A stretch of DNA of 64,000 nucleotides from Rhyacophila brunnea (lineage: Eukaryota > Arthropoda > Insecta > Trichoptera > Rhyacophilidae), in the NCBI GenBank assembly GCA_022495005.1, contig JAGYXB010000364.1, positions 620,001 to 684,000 of the forward strand, written 5' to 3'. How positions within the stretch are numbered: position 1 is the stretch's first letter; every line of letters begins with the position of its first letter. Of the stretch, positions 1 to 11,221 are shown piece by piece. Below the pieces are notes generated by a model that was not told the origin of the DNA, did no database searches, and was given only the letters and a program-made list of their open reading frames with translations. A program made the translations under genes and the position numbers.

Positions 1-195
1 AAACAACTTTTTATGTTTCAAGCTTCAATTATAATATAATAATAAGACTTAAAATATTTTTTTCGTAAGGTTATGTCGCGTTTTGGAATTTATAGATCAA
101 TACATATTGTGTAAAATTATATAAAGAATACGTGCGTATTTTTTTCTCGATTTTGATCAAATGTGGACTTATCGCTTTTTGGAATTAGACGCCTC
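1..195. mobile_element. TIR element G, copy 1, cut by window start
   Basis: This segment matches, in opposite orientation, the complete element at 62400-62953. The shared end is GGAATTAGACGCCTC (about 181-195), preceded by the same run through the motif GTGGACTTATCGC. The first 50 bases match the other terminal part of the 62-kb copy, so this copy lacks most of the internal sequence. About 40-50 bp of its outer end lie before the window. It is a non-autonomous DNA element; no coding is present. Confidence 0.75.
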
Positions 196-1794
196 AATTA
201 TTATAACCGAATTTAACTATAATTTGAAAGATTTTTTCAGTACCTATATTAGGTTAACTATTATTAAAAGTATAAAAGTTAAAATAAGAAAGAAAAAGTC
301 AAGGCTTGTAATTTAATTAATTAAATTTTATCAAAATTAAATAATTGTTTCTCTTCATAATATTGCTATAGATAATTGTTTAATATTTAAAATTCTTTGA
401 ATTGATGAATAAAACACGTGCCGAACTAGATATATAGAAAATATTTTAATTAACCAGTTAATGTTACAATTACTTATGAAATTCATTTTTGTTATGTACC
501 TTATTGACTTAATTTCATATTTGTATAACAAACCAATTCGCTTTAATTCTCTTTGAAAAGGGTATATTTGGAACTACAATGAGGCATACATACTTAAAAA
601 TAATGAGCATGCGTCATGGAATATTGTCCTTCACAGAGTGGAGGTTACATTAACATGTATATTTAACGAGGAATGATTGTTAACCTTTTTTCCAAACTAT
701 TAAATCTTTACTTTGAAGATAACTGATCTAACTCCAGACTACTACATGAGTGAATGACTGGTCATGGAGCTTTGGTAGGTACTCTACTAGTGCGGTATTA
801 TAATTATTGTCTTGACATTCTGCAACTGTGATTTACACAAAGCTAACTATACCACATTATCTGGAAACAGGCGCGCACACAAGGGGTGGTTTTGGGTTCG
901 TACCACCCCCCGGGAACGAAAAAGAATCAACTTACATATTTTGGCGAATGGAATATTATTTATTTTATTTCTTCAGCCGTAATAAAAGATTTACCCCTGT
1001 CCTCTTGGCATTCTATGACAAGCAAAACCTGTATCAGCGGATGACCCGTGGCATTTCTAAATTGGTACAACTGTTTAAAATTTATGACTGGGCATGTCTG
1101 AAAGAGACGACAACACGGACGACACAAAAAGATACTAATGATCCTAATAATTATGAACGTTAGGCCACGTGCATTCGATAACCACTTCTGGAATGCGATA
1201 TATTGCAAAAATTTATAACTGCAGACCAGGTAGGTATTCATCGCAGTTGAAGCGATGTAAATCGTAGTAAGAGGAATAAATGCGAAATTCCTCCAAATAT
1301 TTTTCAGTGTTTTTGCGTGTCTGGAAACCTCCTAAAAAGTGCAGCAAAAGGAAGAACTACTCATGTCAGTTCAATCAGCTGTAAGGCCGTAAGGCCATCT
1401 TAAAAAATGTATTACCATTTACCAATTACCAATTGACTGCTTTTTTTTCTTTTTCTTTTTTCTTTTCCGATGACCTTTTTAAAAAATATTGTCAAAACAA
1501 TAAAATTTTACCCAAGTCTTGCATGGTAGCTTTAAAGATATTCCCACTTCCCAGAATGGAAAGAAAACTGCAGACACTTCTCATAACATGTTTTTATACA
1601 TGATATTATGTTATTATATTATACTAGCTGAGCCAGCTGGCTCTCGCCAGTCTGTCTCGCTAGGTCTTGCAGACGGCTTGGCGGTGTTGGATTTTAATAT
1701 AATTGTGAAGTATGCATAGATGGCGCCATAGTTTTCTCTTCGGGATGGGTTTTTTATTCACGTCAGACAGTTTGACATTTCGCTGATAGTAGTA
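196..1794. other. No gene recognised
   Basis: Small reading frames at 828-1163 (plus) and 960-1241 (minus) overlap each other and resemble nothing recognised. There is a T-rich stretch at 1440-1470. No splice-bounded exon or RNA gene is evident. Confidence 0.5.
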
Positions 1795-2520
1795 GATAAG
1801 GTTGCGGAATCCTTCATCCAGCAGTGGATTGATCCTAGTTGATGATGATAACGATATGAGTATGTAGACAAATATAATATCACCAATTTTGATAAATACA
1901 GCAATTCAAAAGACAGAAAGGAGTAGAATCAGGCTAGGGAGGCCTTTATCCAGCAGTGGATTGGTTCAGGTCGATGACGATAATGACAATATGAATATGT
2001 AGATAAATATAATATCACCGATTTTGATAAATACAGCAATTAAAATGCAGAAAGGAATAGAATCAGGCTAGGGAGGCCTTAATCCAGCAGTGGATTGGTT
2101 CAGGTCGATGTCGATAAGGATGATATAAATAGGTATAGTATCACAAATTTGTTTAACTGCTAGTAGTAGAATCAGGTTGCGGAACCCTTCATCCAGCAGT
2201 GGATTGATCCTAGTTGATGATGATGATGATAACGATACGAATATGTAGATAAATATAATATCTCCGATTTTGATAAATACAGCAATTCAAATGACAGAAA
2301 GGAGTAGAATCAGGGTAGGGAGGCCTTTATCCAGCAGTGAATTGGTTCAGGTCGATGATTATGATGACGATATGAATATGAGGATAAATATAATATCACC
2401 GATTTTGATAAATACAGGAATTCAAATGACAGAAAGGAATAGAATCAGGCTAGGGAGGCCTTTATCTTGCAGTGGATTGATTCTGGTTGATAATGATATA
2501 AATAATATGTATAACACCAA
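1795..2520 (+). repeat. Tandem array of an RTE-type retrotransposon 3' tail
   Basis: The motif CCAGCAGTGGATTG recurs at about 1818, 1950, 2083, 2193, 2331 and (as TTGCAGTGGATTG) 2466, so the unit is about 110-138 bp. Each unit ends in GATGATGA-like simple sequence. The motif GGAGGCCTTCATCCAGCAGTGG followed by a GATGA tail is the usual 3' end of insect RTE-clade non-LTR retrotransposons, which also occur in this window at 10028-10075 and 42078. The last units contain a small open frame (2270-2530) that is only the translated tail. Confidence 0.8.
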
Positions 2521-2527
2521 TTATTGT

Positions 2528-2663
2528 TGAATACCTTTTAAATATTGTTGGGTTATATGAGCTAATTGAATGTATATAAGTTTCATTGGTTTAAAAAATT
2601 ATCATTTAACAGCCATAAAAAAATGTTACGTTATCAAATTTTGAAATAATATTCTATGGTATC
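2528..2663. repeat. Left copy of a duplicated flank
   Basis: The segment with GGGTTATATGAGCTAATT and AACAGCC recurs at about 3450-3590 in the same orientation. The two copies bracket the three GTTGCC-ended elements, so the region carries a direct duplication about 920 bp apart. Confidence 0.7.
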
Positions 2664-3103
2664 CAGTGTTGCCATGTCTACAGAAATTTCAGTAGATCAA
2701 CTGATATTTTTTTCGAAATTCAAGAAATCTACTGATATTTGTGTTTCTCCATAATTGTAAATTAACTGATGATTCTTTTAATAATAAACTTGTAATGATT
2801 TACGCATGACCTTTTTTAATGTTATACACTTCTGAATTGACATGAAAAGTATTGTAACTCTACCCAAGAGCGCCATTTTACCCATTAATATCATCATTGC
2901 TTACAATAAATTAATATAATTAGTTATTGTTATTCTTATTAGTTTTAAATCATATCTAATAACATTTTTCAAAATCTACTGATATTTTATGAAATCTACT
3001 GAATTTTTTGTCAAAATCTACTGAAATTTGAAATTTTGACAAATATCAGTAGATTTCTTGAATTTCGAAAAAAAATCAAAAATTCAGTATATTGGCAACA
3101 CTG
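2664..3103. mobile_element. MITE with CAGTGTTGCC termini, copy 1
   Basis: It begins CAGTGTTGCCATGTCTAC and ends TTGGCAACACTG, a 10-bp perfect TIR. Internally it is made of repeats of the motif ATCTACTGATATTT on both strands. The CAGTG...CACTG ends are typical of hAT-type non-autonomous elements. No coding is present. Confidence 0.7.
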
Positions 3104-3121
3104 CTGGGTTGATCGCATAGT

Positions 3122-3174
3122 CAGTGCTGCCATGTCTATCTACTGAATTTTTAAATTTTGACTTGGCAACACTG
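3122..3174. mobile_element. Minimal (53 bp) copy of the CAGTGTTGCC MITE
   Basis: It begins CAGTGCTGCCATGTCTA and ends TTGGCAACACTG, so only the termini and about 30 bp remain. It is flanked on both sides by GGTTGATCGCATAGT (about 3107-3121 and 3175-3189), a direct repeat longer than a normal hAT duplication. Confidence 0.6.
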
Positions 3175-3189
3175 GGTTGATCGCATAGT

Positions 3190-3447
3190 CATTGTTGCTA
3201 TATCTACTGGAATTTCATTAGATCTACTGAAATTTTTGTCAGGAAAAGAAGAAATTATGATATTTGTGATGAACAAAAGTCACCTTTTACATGATTTTTT
3301 TAAAAGACACTTGTAAGATTGTGTCAATATGCACGCTTTCACCAAACACAATCGTTGAATTTTATACATTTTTGTCAATCTACTGATATTTTGAAGAAAA
3401 AATCAAAAAATCTACTAAAACTTTGAAAATTTTCGTTGGCAACACTG
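3190..3447. mobile_element. MITE with GTTGCC termini, copy 3
   Basis: It begins CATTGTTGCTATATCTACTGG and ends CGTTGGCAACACTG. It contains the same ATCTACTG words as copy 1 and is followed directly by the right-hand copy of the duplicated flank. Confidence 0.6.
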
Positions 3448-3449
3448 GT

Positions 3450-3590
3450 TGATACCTTTTAAATATTTTTGGGTTATATAATGAGCTAATTAAATGTATA
3501 TAAGTTTGATTGGTTCAAAAAAAATTCATTCAACAGCCGTACAAAAAAAAGTGACATTAAATTTGGAAATATTATTCCTTGGTTATGTTA
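3450..3590. repeat. Right copy of a duplicated flank
   Basis: It matches 2528-2663 with scattered changes (TTGATACCTTTTAAATATT, then GAGCTAATTAAATG). See that entry. Confidence 0.7.
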
Positions 3591-4411
3591 AAACGCCGAT
3601 ATTTCGTACGCCCGCGTTTCAATGAAATGATCAGTTTTAATCGGAATTCGTATAAATGTTATTGTTTATTTGAATAATTATAGTTATCTACGGGTATTTG
3701 TTATAAATGTGAGTTATTATATAGTGCTGTGCATTTTTAAATCATTATGAGACGTAAATAATATCACCTGTCATTTTTTACATGAACAACAAATGACTGA
3801 TGGTACCTAGTTCTTAAAAGTGATTTTTTTGTGACTGTGTTAAGTTTTACAAAATTTTGCTCACTTCAAATTGTAGTTACTCGAATGCATCTGATAATTA
3901 AATATGTGGTGAGTCAATTGAAATACCGTAATTTAGTATACATAGCCTGATAAATACGCGCAGTGTCAAAAGACTTCCTTTCCGTCCGAGGTGTAGAAAC
4001 TTAACTTAAACAAAGAACTTAATTCATAAAAATTTAAATAAATCAGTTCTAATATGTTTATCTTATTATGATTAGTTTGTGAAAATTGATTGTATATATC
4101 GGTTAAAACGCATTTTAAATTTAAAGCGGCCATTTTTGGTAAGTCGGTGTAAGTGTTGCAAACATTGTGAAAAAATAAATTCCCGACATAATCAGTTGTC
4201 AATAAAGTGGCGCGTCGCTGGAAAATGTATCGGGAAATGAATAAAAATCACCGACTTCAGGTGGAATTTTGTCAAACGGCTGTCAACTATGGTTTACCGA
4301 TATTTCACGATCCGAGAGCCGATTTTTCATTTAAACCTATTGGACATGACGAATAAGGCACACAATCGCTCGCAAAAACGGGCAAAGCTGTAGGATAATA
4401 ATATATAGGAG
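3591..4411. other. No gene recognised
   Basis: This is AT-rich sequence with no supported coding. A 78-codon minus frame (3966-4202) is unrecognised and has no visible splice or promoter context. Confidence 0.5.
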
Positions 4412-5258
4412 ATTATATTATATTATTTTATATTATATTATATTATATTATATTATATTATATTATATTATATTATATTATATTATATTATATTATATTA
4501 TATTATATTATATTATATTATATTATATTATATTATATTATATTATATTATGTGTGTTGTGTTGTGTTGTGTTGTGTTGTGTTGTGTTGTGTTGTGTTGT
4601 GTTGTGTTGTGTTGTGTTGTGTTGTGTTGTGTTGTGTTGTGTTGTGTTGTGTTGTGTTGTGTTGTGTTGTGTTGTGTTGTGTTGTGTTGTGTTGTTGTGT
4701 TGTGTTGTGTTGTGTTGTGTTGTGTTGTGTTGTGTTGTGTTGTGTTGTGTTGTGTTGTGTTGTGTTGTGTTGTGTTTGTGTTGTGTTGTGTTGTGTTGTG
4801 TTGTGTTGTGTTGTGTTGTGTTGTGTTGTGTTGTGTTGTGTTGTGTTGTGTTGTGTTGTGTTGTGTTGTGTTGTGTTGTGTTGTGTTGTGTTGTGTTGTG
4901 TTGTGTTGTGTTGTGTTGTGTTGTGTTGTGTTGTGTTGTGTTGAGTTGTGTTGTGTTGTGTTGTGTTGTGTTGTGTTGTGTTGTGTTGTGTAATGTTATG
5001 TTATGTTATGTTATGTTATGTTATGTTAGGTTAGGTTAGGTTATGTTATGTTATGTGATGTGATGTGATGTCATGTCATGTGATGTGATGTCATATCATG
5101 TGATGTCATGTCATGTCATGTCATGTCATGTGATGTCATATCATGTGATGTGATGTCATATCATGTGATGTGATGTCATGTCATGTCATGTCATGTCATG
5201 TCATGTCATGTCATGTCATATCATATCATATCATATTATATTATGTTATTATATTACG
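4412..5258. repeat. Compound pentanucleotide array
   Basis: About 840 bp of continuous 5-bp repeats whose motif changes in blocks: (TATTA)n at 4412-4550, (GTGTT)n at about 4551-4990, (GTTAT)n with three or four GTTAG units at about 4991-5055, then mixed GTGAT, GTCAT and ATCAT units to about 5240. All blocks keep the 5-bp period except a few slips such as 4692 and 4775. The GTTAG block equals the arthropod telomere unit TTAGG. The three long open frames here are products of the repeat and are not genes. Confidence 0.95.
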
Positions 5259-5940
5259 CGCGGCAAAACTTAAATATAGTAATGACCATTTAATTGCAAA
5301 ATTAACCATTTGAAATAGGTACATTGAAATACTAAGAAAATCACTTTACAATGTTACCAAGTAATACCTAATAACGTAATAACGTTTTTGTTTTATTATT
5401 AAGATTATATTATTATTCATTGTCCTGATAAGAAAATAATTAATTTCATTTGTTTGGAATGTTCTATATTTTAAATTTGTCTTTATTTTTTTCAGGTATA
5501 TTTCCATCATAAATAAACACTTCCGCGTATAATATCATAGTTCCTTGATTTTTTAAGAAATTTCATGATCAATTTTGTCTAAAATTCTTTTCTTTCATTT
5601 TATTTTACGCTACCCCGGTTAAATAAACTTTTCTTTTAAAATCCAGCGACTGGTATAAGTCATATTTTTAATAGTCCAATAAAATATCTCACGCGGACTT
5701 TTTTTTATTTCATTAAAAATTTTCGCTTTGTTTGTCATTATTTAAAAAAATAAATAGTCCTGCTCTATAAACGTGTATAGTTTTTACGAAATAATCTTCA
5801 AAGGCACTAAAAGAGACAGACACGTGTACCATTTTAAATATTTTCATAATAAAATATTAAAAATACTCAACGTTCATTTAAATCTGTATTTCAGAATATG
5901 TATAAAAAATACCTTTTATAAAATATTATAAGACATTTCT
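5259..5940. other. No gene recognised
   Basis: AT-rich sequence without supported coding or clear repeat structure. Confidence 0.5.
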
Positions 5941-5982
5941 TTGAATATAATTCTTGCAGAGTGTTTCTTGTTTCTTCTACAG

Positions 5983-6177
5983 CGAACAATCAGAGAAGCG
6001 GATGTTGTCGCACTTGTTGCTCGAGTATTTCCGGCTTGGGGGAAAACGAGTGGCGAGAAAATGTTGGGGAACTTCAGGCGGGCCAGCGCGCCATTTCCAG
6101 TTGAGATGTCCCTCCTTACGGTTGCTGGATTTCACGAATCTACAGCCTATTTGTCGGGTGTAGAATTGTTTTCTTAA
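5983..6177 (+). CDS. Possible terminal exon, unrecognised
   Basis: A GC-richer island in AT-rich DNA follows a good 3' splice site: a pyrimidine tract then CTACAG at about 5977-5982. From 5983 the frame runs 64 codons (starting R-T-I-R-E-A-D-V-V) to TAA at 6175-6177. A second frame is open over almost the same stretch (ending about 6163), so the reading frame is not secure. No domain is recognised, and no upstream exon or polyadenylation signal was identified with confidence. It could equally be a transposon fragment. Confidence 0.2.
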   Translation, partial: RTIREADVVALVARVFPAWGKTSGEKMLGNFRRASAPFPVEMSLLTVAGFHESTAYLSGVELFS

Positions 6178-6785
6178 GTTATTTTCATTTATAATACAGA
6201 TGGATGTGTTGTAATTAATGAAACATTTTTTGTAAATACTCTGACAGCCTGTAATTTATGGTGGTTCTTCGGGTGGGTATAATGAACTTGGAAAATCCGG
6301 GCACTAATCTTCTTAATGGTGAGCAGAAGAAGTCCCGCACCCCTAACTCATAGTCACTCTCGTCACAGTTATGTCATTTGTGGCTTTGGAGCGCATGACC
6401 TGTATGGTCGCGGTCACCCTGTAGATCTTTGTGTTTATTAGTTTTGATGATTTAATATTTGATTGTTGATTGTTGTTAGATTTGCCATCAAAACGGAACT
6501 TAGTTAAATGTGCCCAGGAAATAATAAATAGATATGATTTGAGGAGGTTTTGCATGAAATTGAATCAAAAACAAATACATTTCACACAACCATGTAAAAC
6601 AATTTGATCGCGACCCTCATGTTGTCTCCTTTCCTGCTCATTCATACATTGATCAACATTAACACATTGACTGCTGACTAGATAATTACTTTTTAATTAC
6701 CACATTTAAATAGCATGCTAACTATATCGAATGGCCGCCTTATCGTAATCTGGGCGCGTCTTTAGCGTCCAATGTATTAATAATT
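6178..6785. other. No gene recognised
   Basis: Moderately GC-rich at 6290-6430 (GGTGAGCAGAAGAAGTCCC and following), which may be an old transposon fragment. No coding supported. Confidence 0.4.
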
Positions 6786-6791
6786 GATGAC

Positions 6792-6862
6792 CCTCTTAGT
6801 GCAATGCATAAGAACTGGTTTCACATATCGGGAGATTCAGGCTCGATTCCTGGTGAGGTTAC
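6792..6862 (+). repeat. tRNA-like segment (SINE head or tRNA pseudogene)
   Basis: A box-B-like GGCTCGATTCC lies at 6840-6850 and a degenerate box-A-like TTAGTGCAATGCATAAG at about 6796-6812, spaced as in a tRNA. The acceptor stem is not clearly paired, so a functional tRNA is unlikely. A tRNA-derived SINE fragment is the best reading. Confidence 0.4.
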
Positions 6863-7327
6863 AATATTTTTTTAGGATTTCCTCAAGCGTGAGTCTTTGT
6901 GTGATTGTTTTTATATTGTATTTGTTAATCATGGTTTCCTGTGATATTAAAAAAAACACAAATCCGTTTAGGAAAAATGTTTACCTATTGTTTGTTTTTT
7001 TGATGTAGGTAATAGTTTTGAAAGTATGTAGTTGCTTTTAAAATAAAATATGAAAAAATAACCTAATTAATTATTTAAAAATCTCTCCTTTCAAAAATGT
7101 AGGTAATAATTATCTAAACGTGTTCAAAGAACGCTTATTTTAAAACAATATTTTTTTTCAATTCTGAAGTGACAGATATATTTCTGTAGGTATTACTTTT
7201 TCTATGCCAAGATCCCATTATAACTATATAATGTCATTAAAGTGTCAATTTGAGGCGAAAGGTCTTGGAATAATTTTTGACTGTTAATTATCTTTTCTCT
7301 ACAGCTATACGTGTAAGTAAGCTTCTA

Positions 7328-7440
7328 GGATTCATTATGCGACAAGCTAAATCATTTAAGAATCAAAAGGTATATACGTTTCGTATATACCTTTTATATA
7401 TATTTAATATACGTTTCGTTAGTGCGTAGAATGAATCCTT
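7328..7440. repeat. Nested inverted repeat with a perfect 14-bp hairpin
   Basis: AAAAGGTATATACG (7365-7378) pairs with CGTATATACCTTTT (7382-7395) across a 3-base loop. An outer pair, AGGATTCATTATGCG and GCGTAGAATGAATCCT, flanks it. It looks like a short foldback element rather than a gene signal. Confidence 0.55.
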
Positions 7441-7549
7441 GACTCCTTATGAAGTTTCAGACAAGCTTATCTTAGAGCGCGTCCGGCAGAAATTTCTGTA
7501 TTTAACACATATAACTATTTTCCTTTCGATAATTAATTGTAAAACGAAT

Positions 7550-7830
7550 ATTTTCCCACTACTTTTCTACAGAACTGCTCGCTTTTCACTGTCTTGAATC
7601 TCGTAGATCAATATTTCTTCTTTTAAAACATTTTTGCTTACTCTCACATAGAATAGTTTCTAATCTTGATGTACTAAATAAATTTAATTTATTTGTACCC
7701 ATCCGTGCAGCCATTTTCTCTTCTGGGTCAGAAGCATTTCCTCGTGTCAAGTTTATCAGGCACCATTAGCGAGGGGTGCGAGATTAGTCAACACACTCTT
7801 AAAAAACATTGGCATTTTTGCATTTTTCAG
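7550..7830 (+). repeat. Dispersed repeat related to 32340-32775
   Basis: It shares ordered motifs with the 32-kb copy: CTCTCACATAGAATAGTTTC, CAGGCACCATTAGCGAGG and a following CAACACACTC. The 32-kb copy ends in an AAATAAATAAATGA tail, so both may be LINE 3' ends. Confidence 0.5.
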
Positions 7831-7910
7831 CGTATTTTTTTTAAAATTTAATTTTATTTTATAACATTGTTTGTCTAATATTTGCTATATATTAAATAAG
7901 TATGTATTTT

Positions 7911-8382
7911 TTACAACGTTTTTATTAGCTGGTATTCTTGTTTGTCCGGTGGTTGTTTGTCCAGTACAAATCTTGCAATCGATTTTTAACTAACTTCCCG
8001 ACTAGCTAGACATTTAAAACTTTTAGAATATATGAGAACACGATGCCAATGCATTCTTTTAATACTTTTAGCCATCTTTAAGCAGAATTGAATTCATTTT
8101 CAGTTAATTCTGTTTTGTGTGGAAAGTTAATTCAGAAAAATCCGTAAAAAGTAAAAGACCATTATTGGTTGCTAAGGGGGTGGTCCTAGCAACTAAATTA
8201 TTAATATATACGTGCGTTACTATGGAAATCAAAATGAAATATCAAAAGTCAGTATTCTATATTTGTTTGTTTGTTTATTTTTTATTTACTTCATATCAAG
8301 TACTAGTTTGAGCATATTGAGCATAATAATTCAACAGAAAATTTAAAAACGTTGTATATAAAAAGTTCTTTTTATCTTGTAA
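7911..8382 (+). mobile_element. MITE family A, copy 1
   Basis: Begins TTACAACGTTTTTATTAG and ends TTTTTATCTTGTAA. Shared internal landmarks are TGTCCGGTGGTTGTTTGTCC, GCAATCGATTTTTA, CGATGCCAATGCATT and TATATACGTGCGTTACTATGG. Five copies occur in the window and no transposase is seen. A small open frame (8117-8311) is chance. Confidence 0.85.
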
Positions 8383-8870
8383 TTATATTAAATTTAACTT
8401 ATTTCAATACTGTTTTTATGTACACGTTGCTTTGTTTTTTTAATAAATAAATATACCTAATACACAATAATAATAAATACATTGCTGCATAAAAAGGTTA
8501 AATGAAAATGATAAAACATTTTCTAGAAATATACAAAAACTTGGGATACCTACACCATGTTTTTACGGTAAAAATGTAAAGCGGATGAATTTGTCGAGAT
8601 AAGTAATGTTTTGACGGGTTTCAAAGCATTTTTTTTTTTGCCAAGCTGCTACGACTCGATGTAATATTTTTTTAGTTATCTGATAAGACAGTCCTCTTTT
8701 AATGTGCGGTTTTGCTTTTTGTTTTTTTTTGCGTAGGTATTTTAATTTGTAGCTTTTTATTACGTTTTTAAATGCTTAGAAAACTCGAGATTATTTTAAT
8801 ATAAAATGTTAACACAATGACATACTTCATTTTATTTATTTTAGTATTTTTAATATAAGTAAGTATAATA
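8383..8870. other. No gene recognised
   Basis: AT-rich sequence; nothing supported. Confidence 0.5.
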
Positions 8871-9135
8871 TATCGACTTTGTTCTGGCAGAACACACTAA
8901 CTGGAGAATACTAGTTTTGAGTAATTTGACTTTGAAGTTGTTAAAATGTTTGAAATGGTCTATCATGTGAGTTTATTAAGTAATCGTTAAAAGGATGACT
9001 TTAAAATAAAGACTGTTTATTTATTAAGATGGTTTCCAGATGGTAAAGTTTGAAATAACACAAGGAACATTTTGGTATAACTAACTCAATATGTCATTTT
9101 ATCGAATTAGTGTCTTCTGCCAGAACAGTGACGAT
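8871..9135 (+). mobile_element. MITE family H, copy 1
   Basis: TIRs are TATCGACTTTGTTCTGGCAG at the left and, read inward on the minus strand, TATCGTCACTGTTCTGGCAG at the right. A second copy is at 60509-60747. The TA at both edges is compatible with a Tc1/mariner-type TA duplication, but the superfamily is not proven. Confidence 0.8.
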
Positions 9136-9525
9136 ATTATGCTTTCATATATACGGTATCTATCGGTATATAAATCAATTACATCAGACTTGGATTAAGA
9201 ATGTATAAGAGGATTGGAAACCCAGGAAATATTTAGTGGGTAAATTGACATTTAAAACCACCACTGTTTTCCGAGGGTGGTTTTTCATAAATGTTTGTAT
9301 CGAAGTATTATAATTGTCACAATAAGTTAGCCGTCTAAACAGTCAAAACTGTATATCTCGCTCTAAAATTTTGATGAATAAATGAAGAAATGATTGTAAC
9401 AATTACAGCTACCTTATTGTAACTGTTACAATAAGTGCTAATACTTTGATACAAAACTACCCTTGATAGCTGCCGATAGCAGTCTTGTGTATAGAATAGA
9501 TTCGTTAGAATACAAAATTTCTGGT
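9136..9525. other. No gene recognised
   Basis: It includes a short hairpin made of AAAACCACC and GGTGGTTTT at about 9254-9286. No coding supported. Confidence 0.45.
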
Positions 9526-9530
9526 ATAAC

Positions 9531-10075
9531 TACAACGTGACTGTAAAACTAATACTTTTGTATGGGTGTGAAACATAGAGGTATTAAATAAAAAGAGGAG
9601 CAAAGAATCGGCTTTCTCATACAACTGAATGAAGCAGGCCAACAATAGCCAACAACTTACGAGGAATAGCGACGCGACGAAAAAAAATCAGGGCATCACG
9701 GAGGATTTACTTTGATGTCATTATAACGTACCCATATAATATAATGTTAACGTGGAAACTGCCGCAAATTGATTACCGGCCTGCCTCACCATACTTTTTC
9801 ACCATACTTGCCTGCTTCACCATACTTTCATATAACCTGCCGCCCCTAGGTGCGAAACCTGAAAAAGAAGACGTTGCTCGGCGAGTTGACAACTGCCGGA
9901 AAAATGCTTTCATATTACGTGGTACCCAAGAAGCACTAAACATTCACAGAGATGCCCTAAAACCCACTGGATGGACGAACCTATAAAGTTTGTGGATGTA
10001 CGTGGCAGTGAAAAACTAAGGTGCTATGTGAGGCATTCATTAATCAGTGGATTGATTATGGCCGATGATGATGAT
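9531..10075 (+). mobile_element. Decayed RTE-type retrotransposon 3' region
   Basis: At 9543-9577 the plus strand reads K-L-I-L-L-Y-G-C-E-T then a stop, matching the L-Y-G-C-E-T-W motif near the end of RTE-type reverse transcriptases. At 10028-10075 the tail GGCATTCATTAATCAGTGG followed by GATGATGATGA is the RTE 3' end. The 80-codon frame between them (9744-9986) is not recognised and may be inserted or scrambled sequence. Assignment of the middle part is weak. Confidence 0.45.
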
Positions 10076-10573
10076 ACATACTATAATACTATATAGGTAT
10101 ACTCTTTAATTTAAATGTAACGTTGATGAATTCTCAGTTTTCTACCATATAATATAATTTCAAGATATTGCTTGACTTGCAAAATAAATACTACAAAATC
10201 AACAGTAATAATATATACCTAACTACATTTCAGTAGGTATCAGAAAGAAAATTTCAACTAACTCAAGCTACCGTACAAACCTACTTTTGCTGGAGTTAAA
10301 AAGAATAGAGCAAGCAACCCTTTAGCAAGCAAGTGGGTACCCGTCCTATTGTGTGGAAGGATACCATCTCGGTCCACAGCGAGACAAGTGTATTGCGAGT
10401 GCACACTCACGATAAGTGGCTGCAAACTCATATTGCCTGCAAGAAAGCTTTCCACGTACTCCCATTGGTTGACTCAACTGGAAATATACTACAACAAGAC
10501 GTATTTTATTCAGCCGGCATTGTTAAATATAATTTAACAAAACTATCATTTGTTTTATTCATACGTAACAAAA

Positions 10574-11221
10574 CCGTATCCGGAAATTTGTACGTAAACA
10601 GTTGCAGTACGTGAAAGTAACATTTAATCAAATGACGAGTTCTTCGTTGAACATTTCACCGTGGAGTATATTTGTACGTATGTTACAACATGTGGCGAAT
10701 TTTATGAGATGTCTTTACTAGGTTAGGTTAGGTTAGGGTTAATCTAATTGGAACAGTAATATTTGCAAACTATCGCCGCATTTTGTAAGATACGTACAAA
10801 ATGTATTCCACGGTGAAATTTTCAACGAAGAACTCGTCATTTGAATAAATGTTACTAGAACTCATGTTTCACGTACTGCGGCGCACGAATAAGTGTCCCA
10901 CGATGAACTGCATACGTACAACTTACATGTAACCTAACAAAACTATCCTTTATTTGGTGTACAACATGTGGCAAATTTTATGAGATGACTTTACTAGGTT
11001 AGGTTAGGGTTAATCTAATTGGAACAGTACTATTTGCAAACTATCGCCGCATTTTGTAAGATACGTACAAATGTATTCCACGGTGAAATGTTCAACGAAG
11101 AACTCGTCATTTGATTAAATGTTTCTAGAACTCATGTTTCACGTACTGCGGCGCACGAATAAGTGTCCCACGATGAACTGCATACGTACAACTTACATGT
11201 AACCTAACAAAACTATCCTTT
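10574..11221. mobile_element. Foldback element D, with internal tandem duplication
   Basis: The arms CAAATGACGAGTTCTTCGTT (about 10629) and AACGAAGAACTCGTCATTTG (about 10825) are inverted. The core carries TAGGTTAGGTTAGGGTTAA at about 10720. The segment from CAACATGTGGCGAATTTTAT through GCATACGTACAACTTACATG is repeated about 277 bp downstream with few changes, so the element has been tandemly duplicated. A third copy is at 13372-13714. No coding. Confidence 0.8.

Noticed and set aside
4550..5039. Three overlapping open frames of 130-161 codons encoding runs of L-C-C-V-V.
   Set aside because: They are translations of the GTGTT pentanucleotide repeat, open in all frames because the repeat lacks stop codons.
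10258..10614. Overlapping frames on both strands (65-93 codons).
   Set aside because: Mutually exclusive frames with no recognised protein and no splice or promoter signals.
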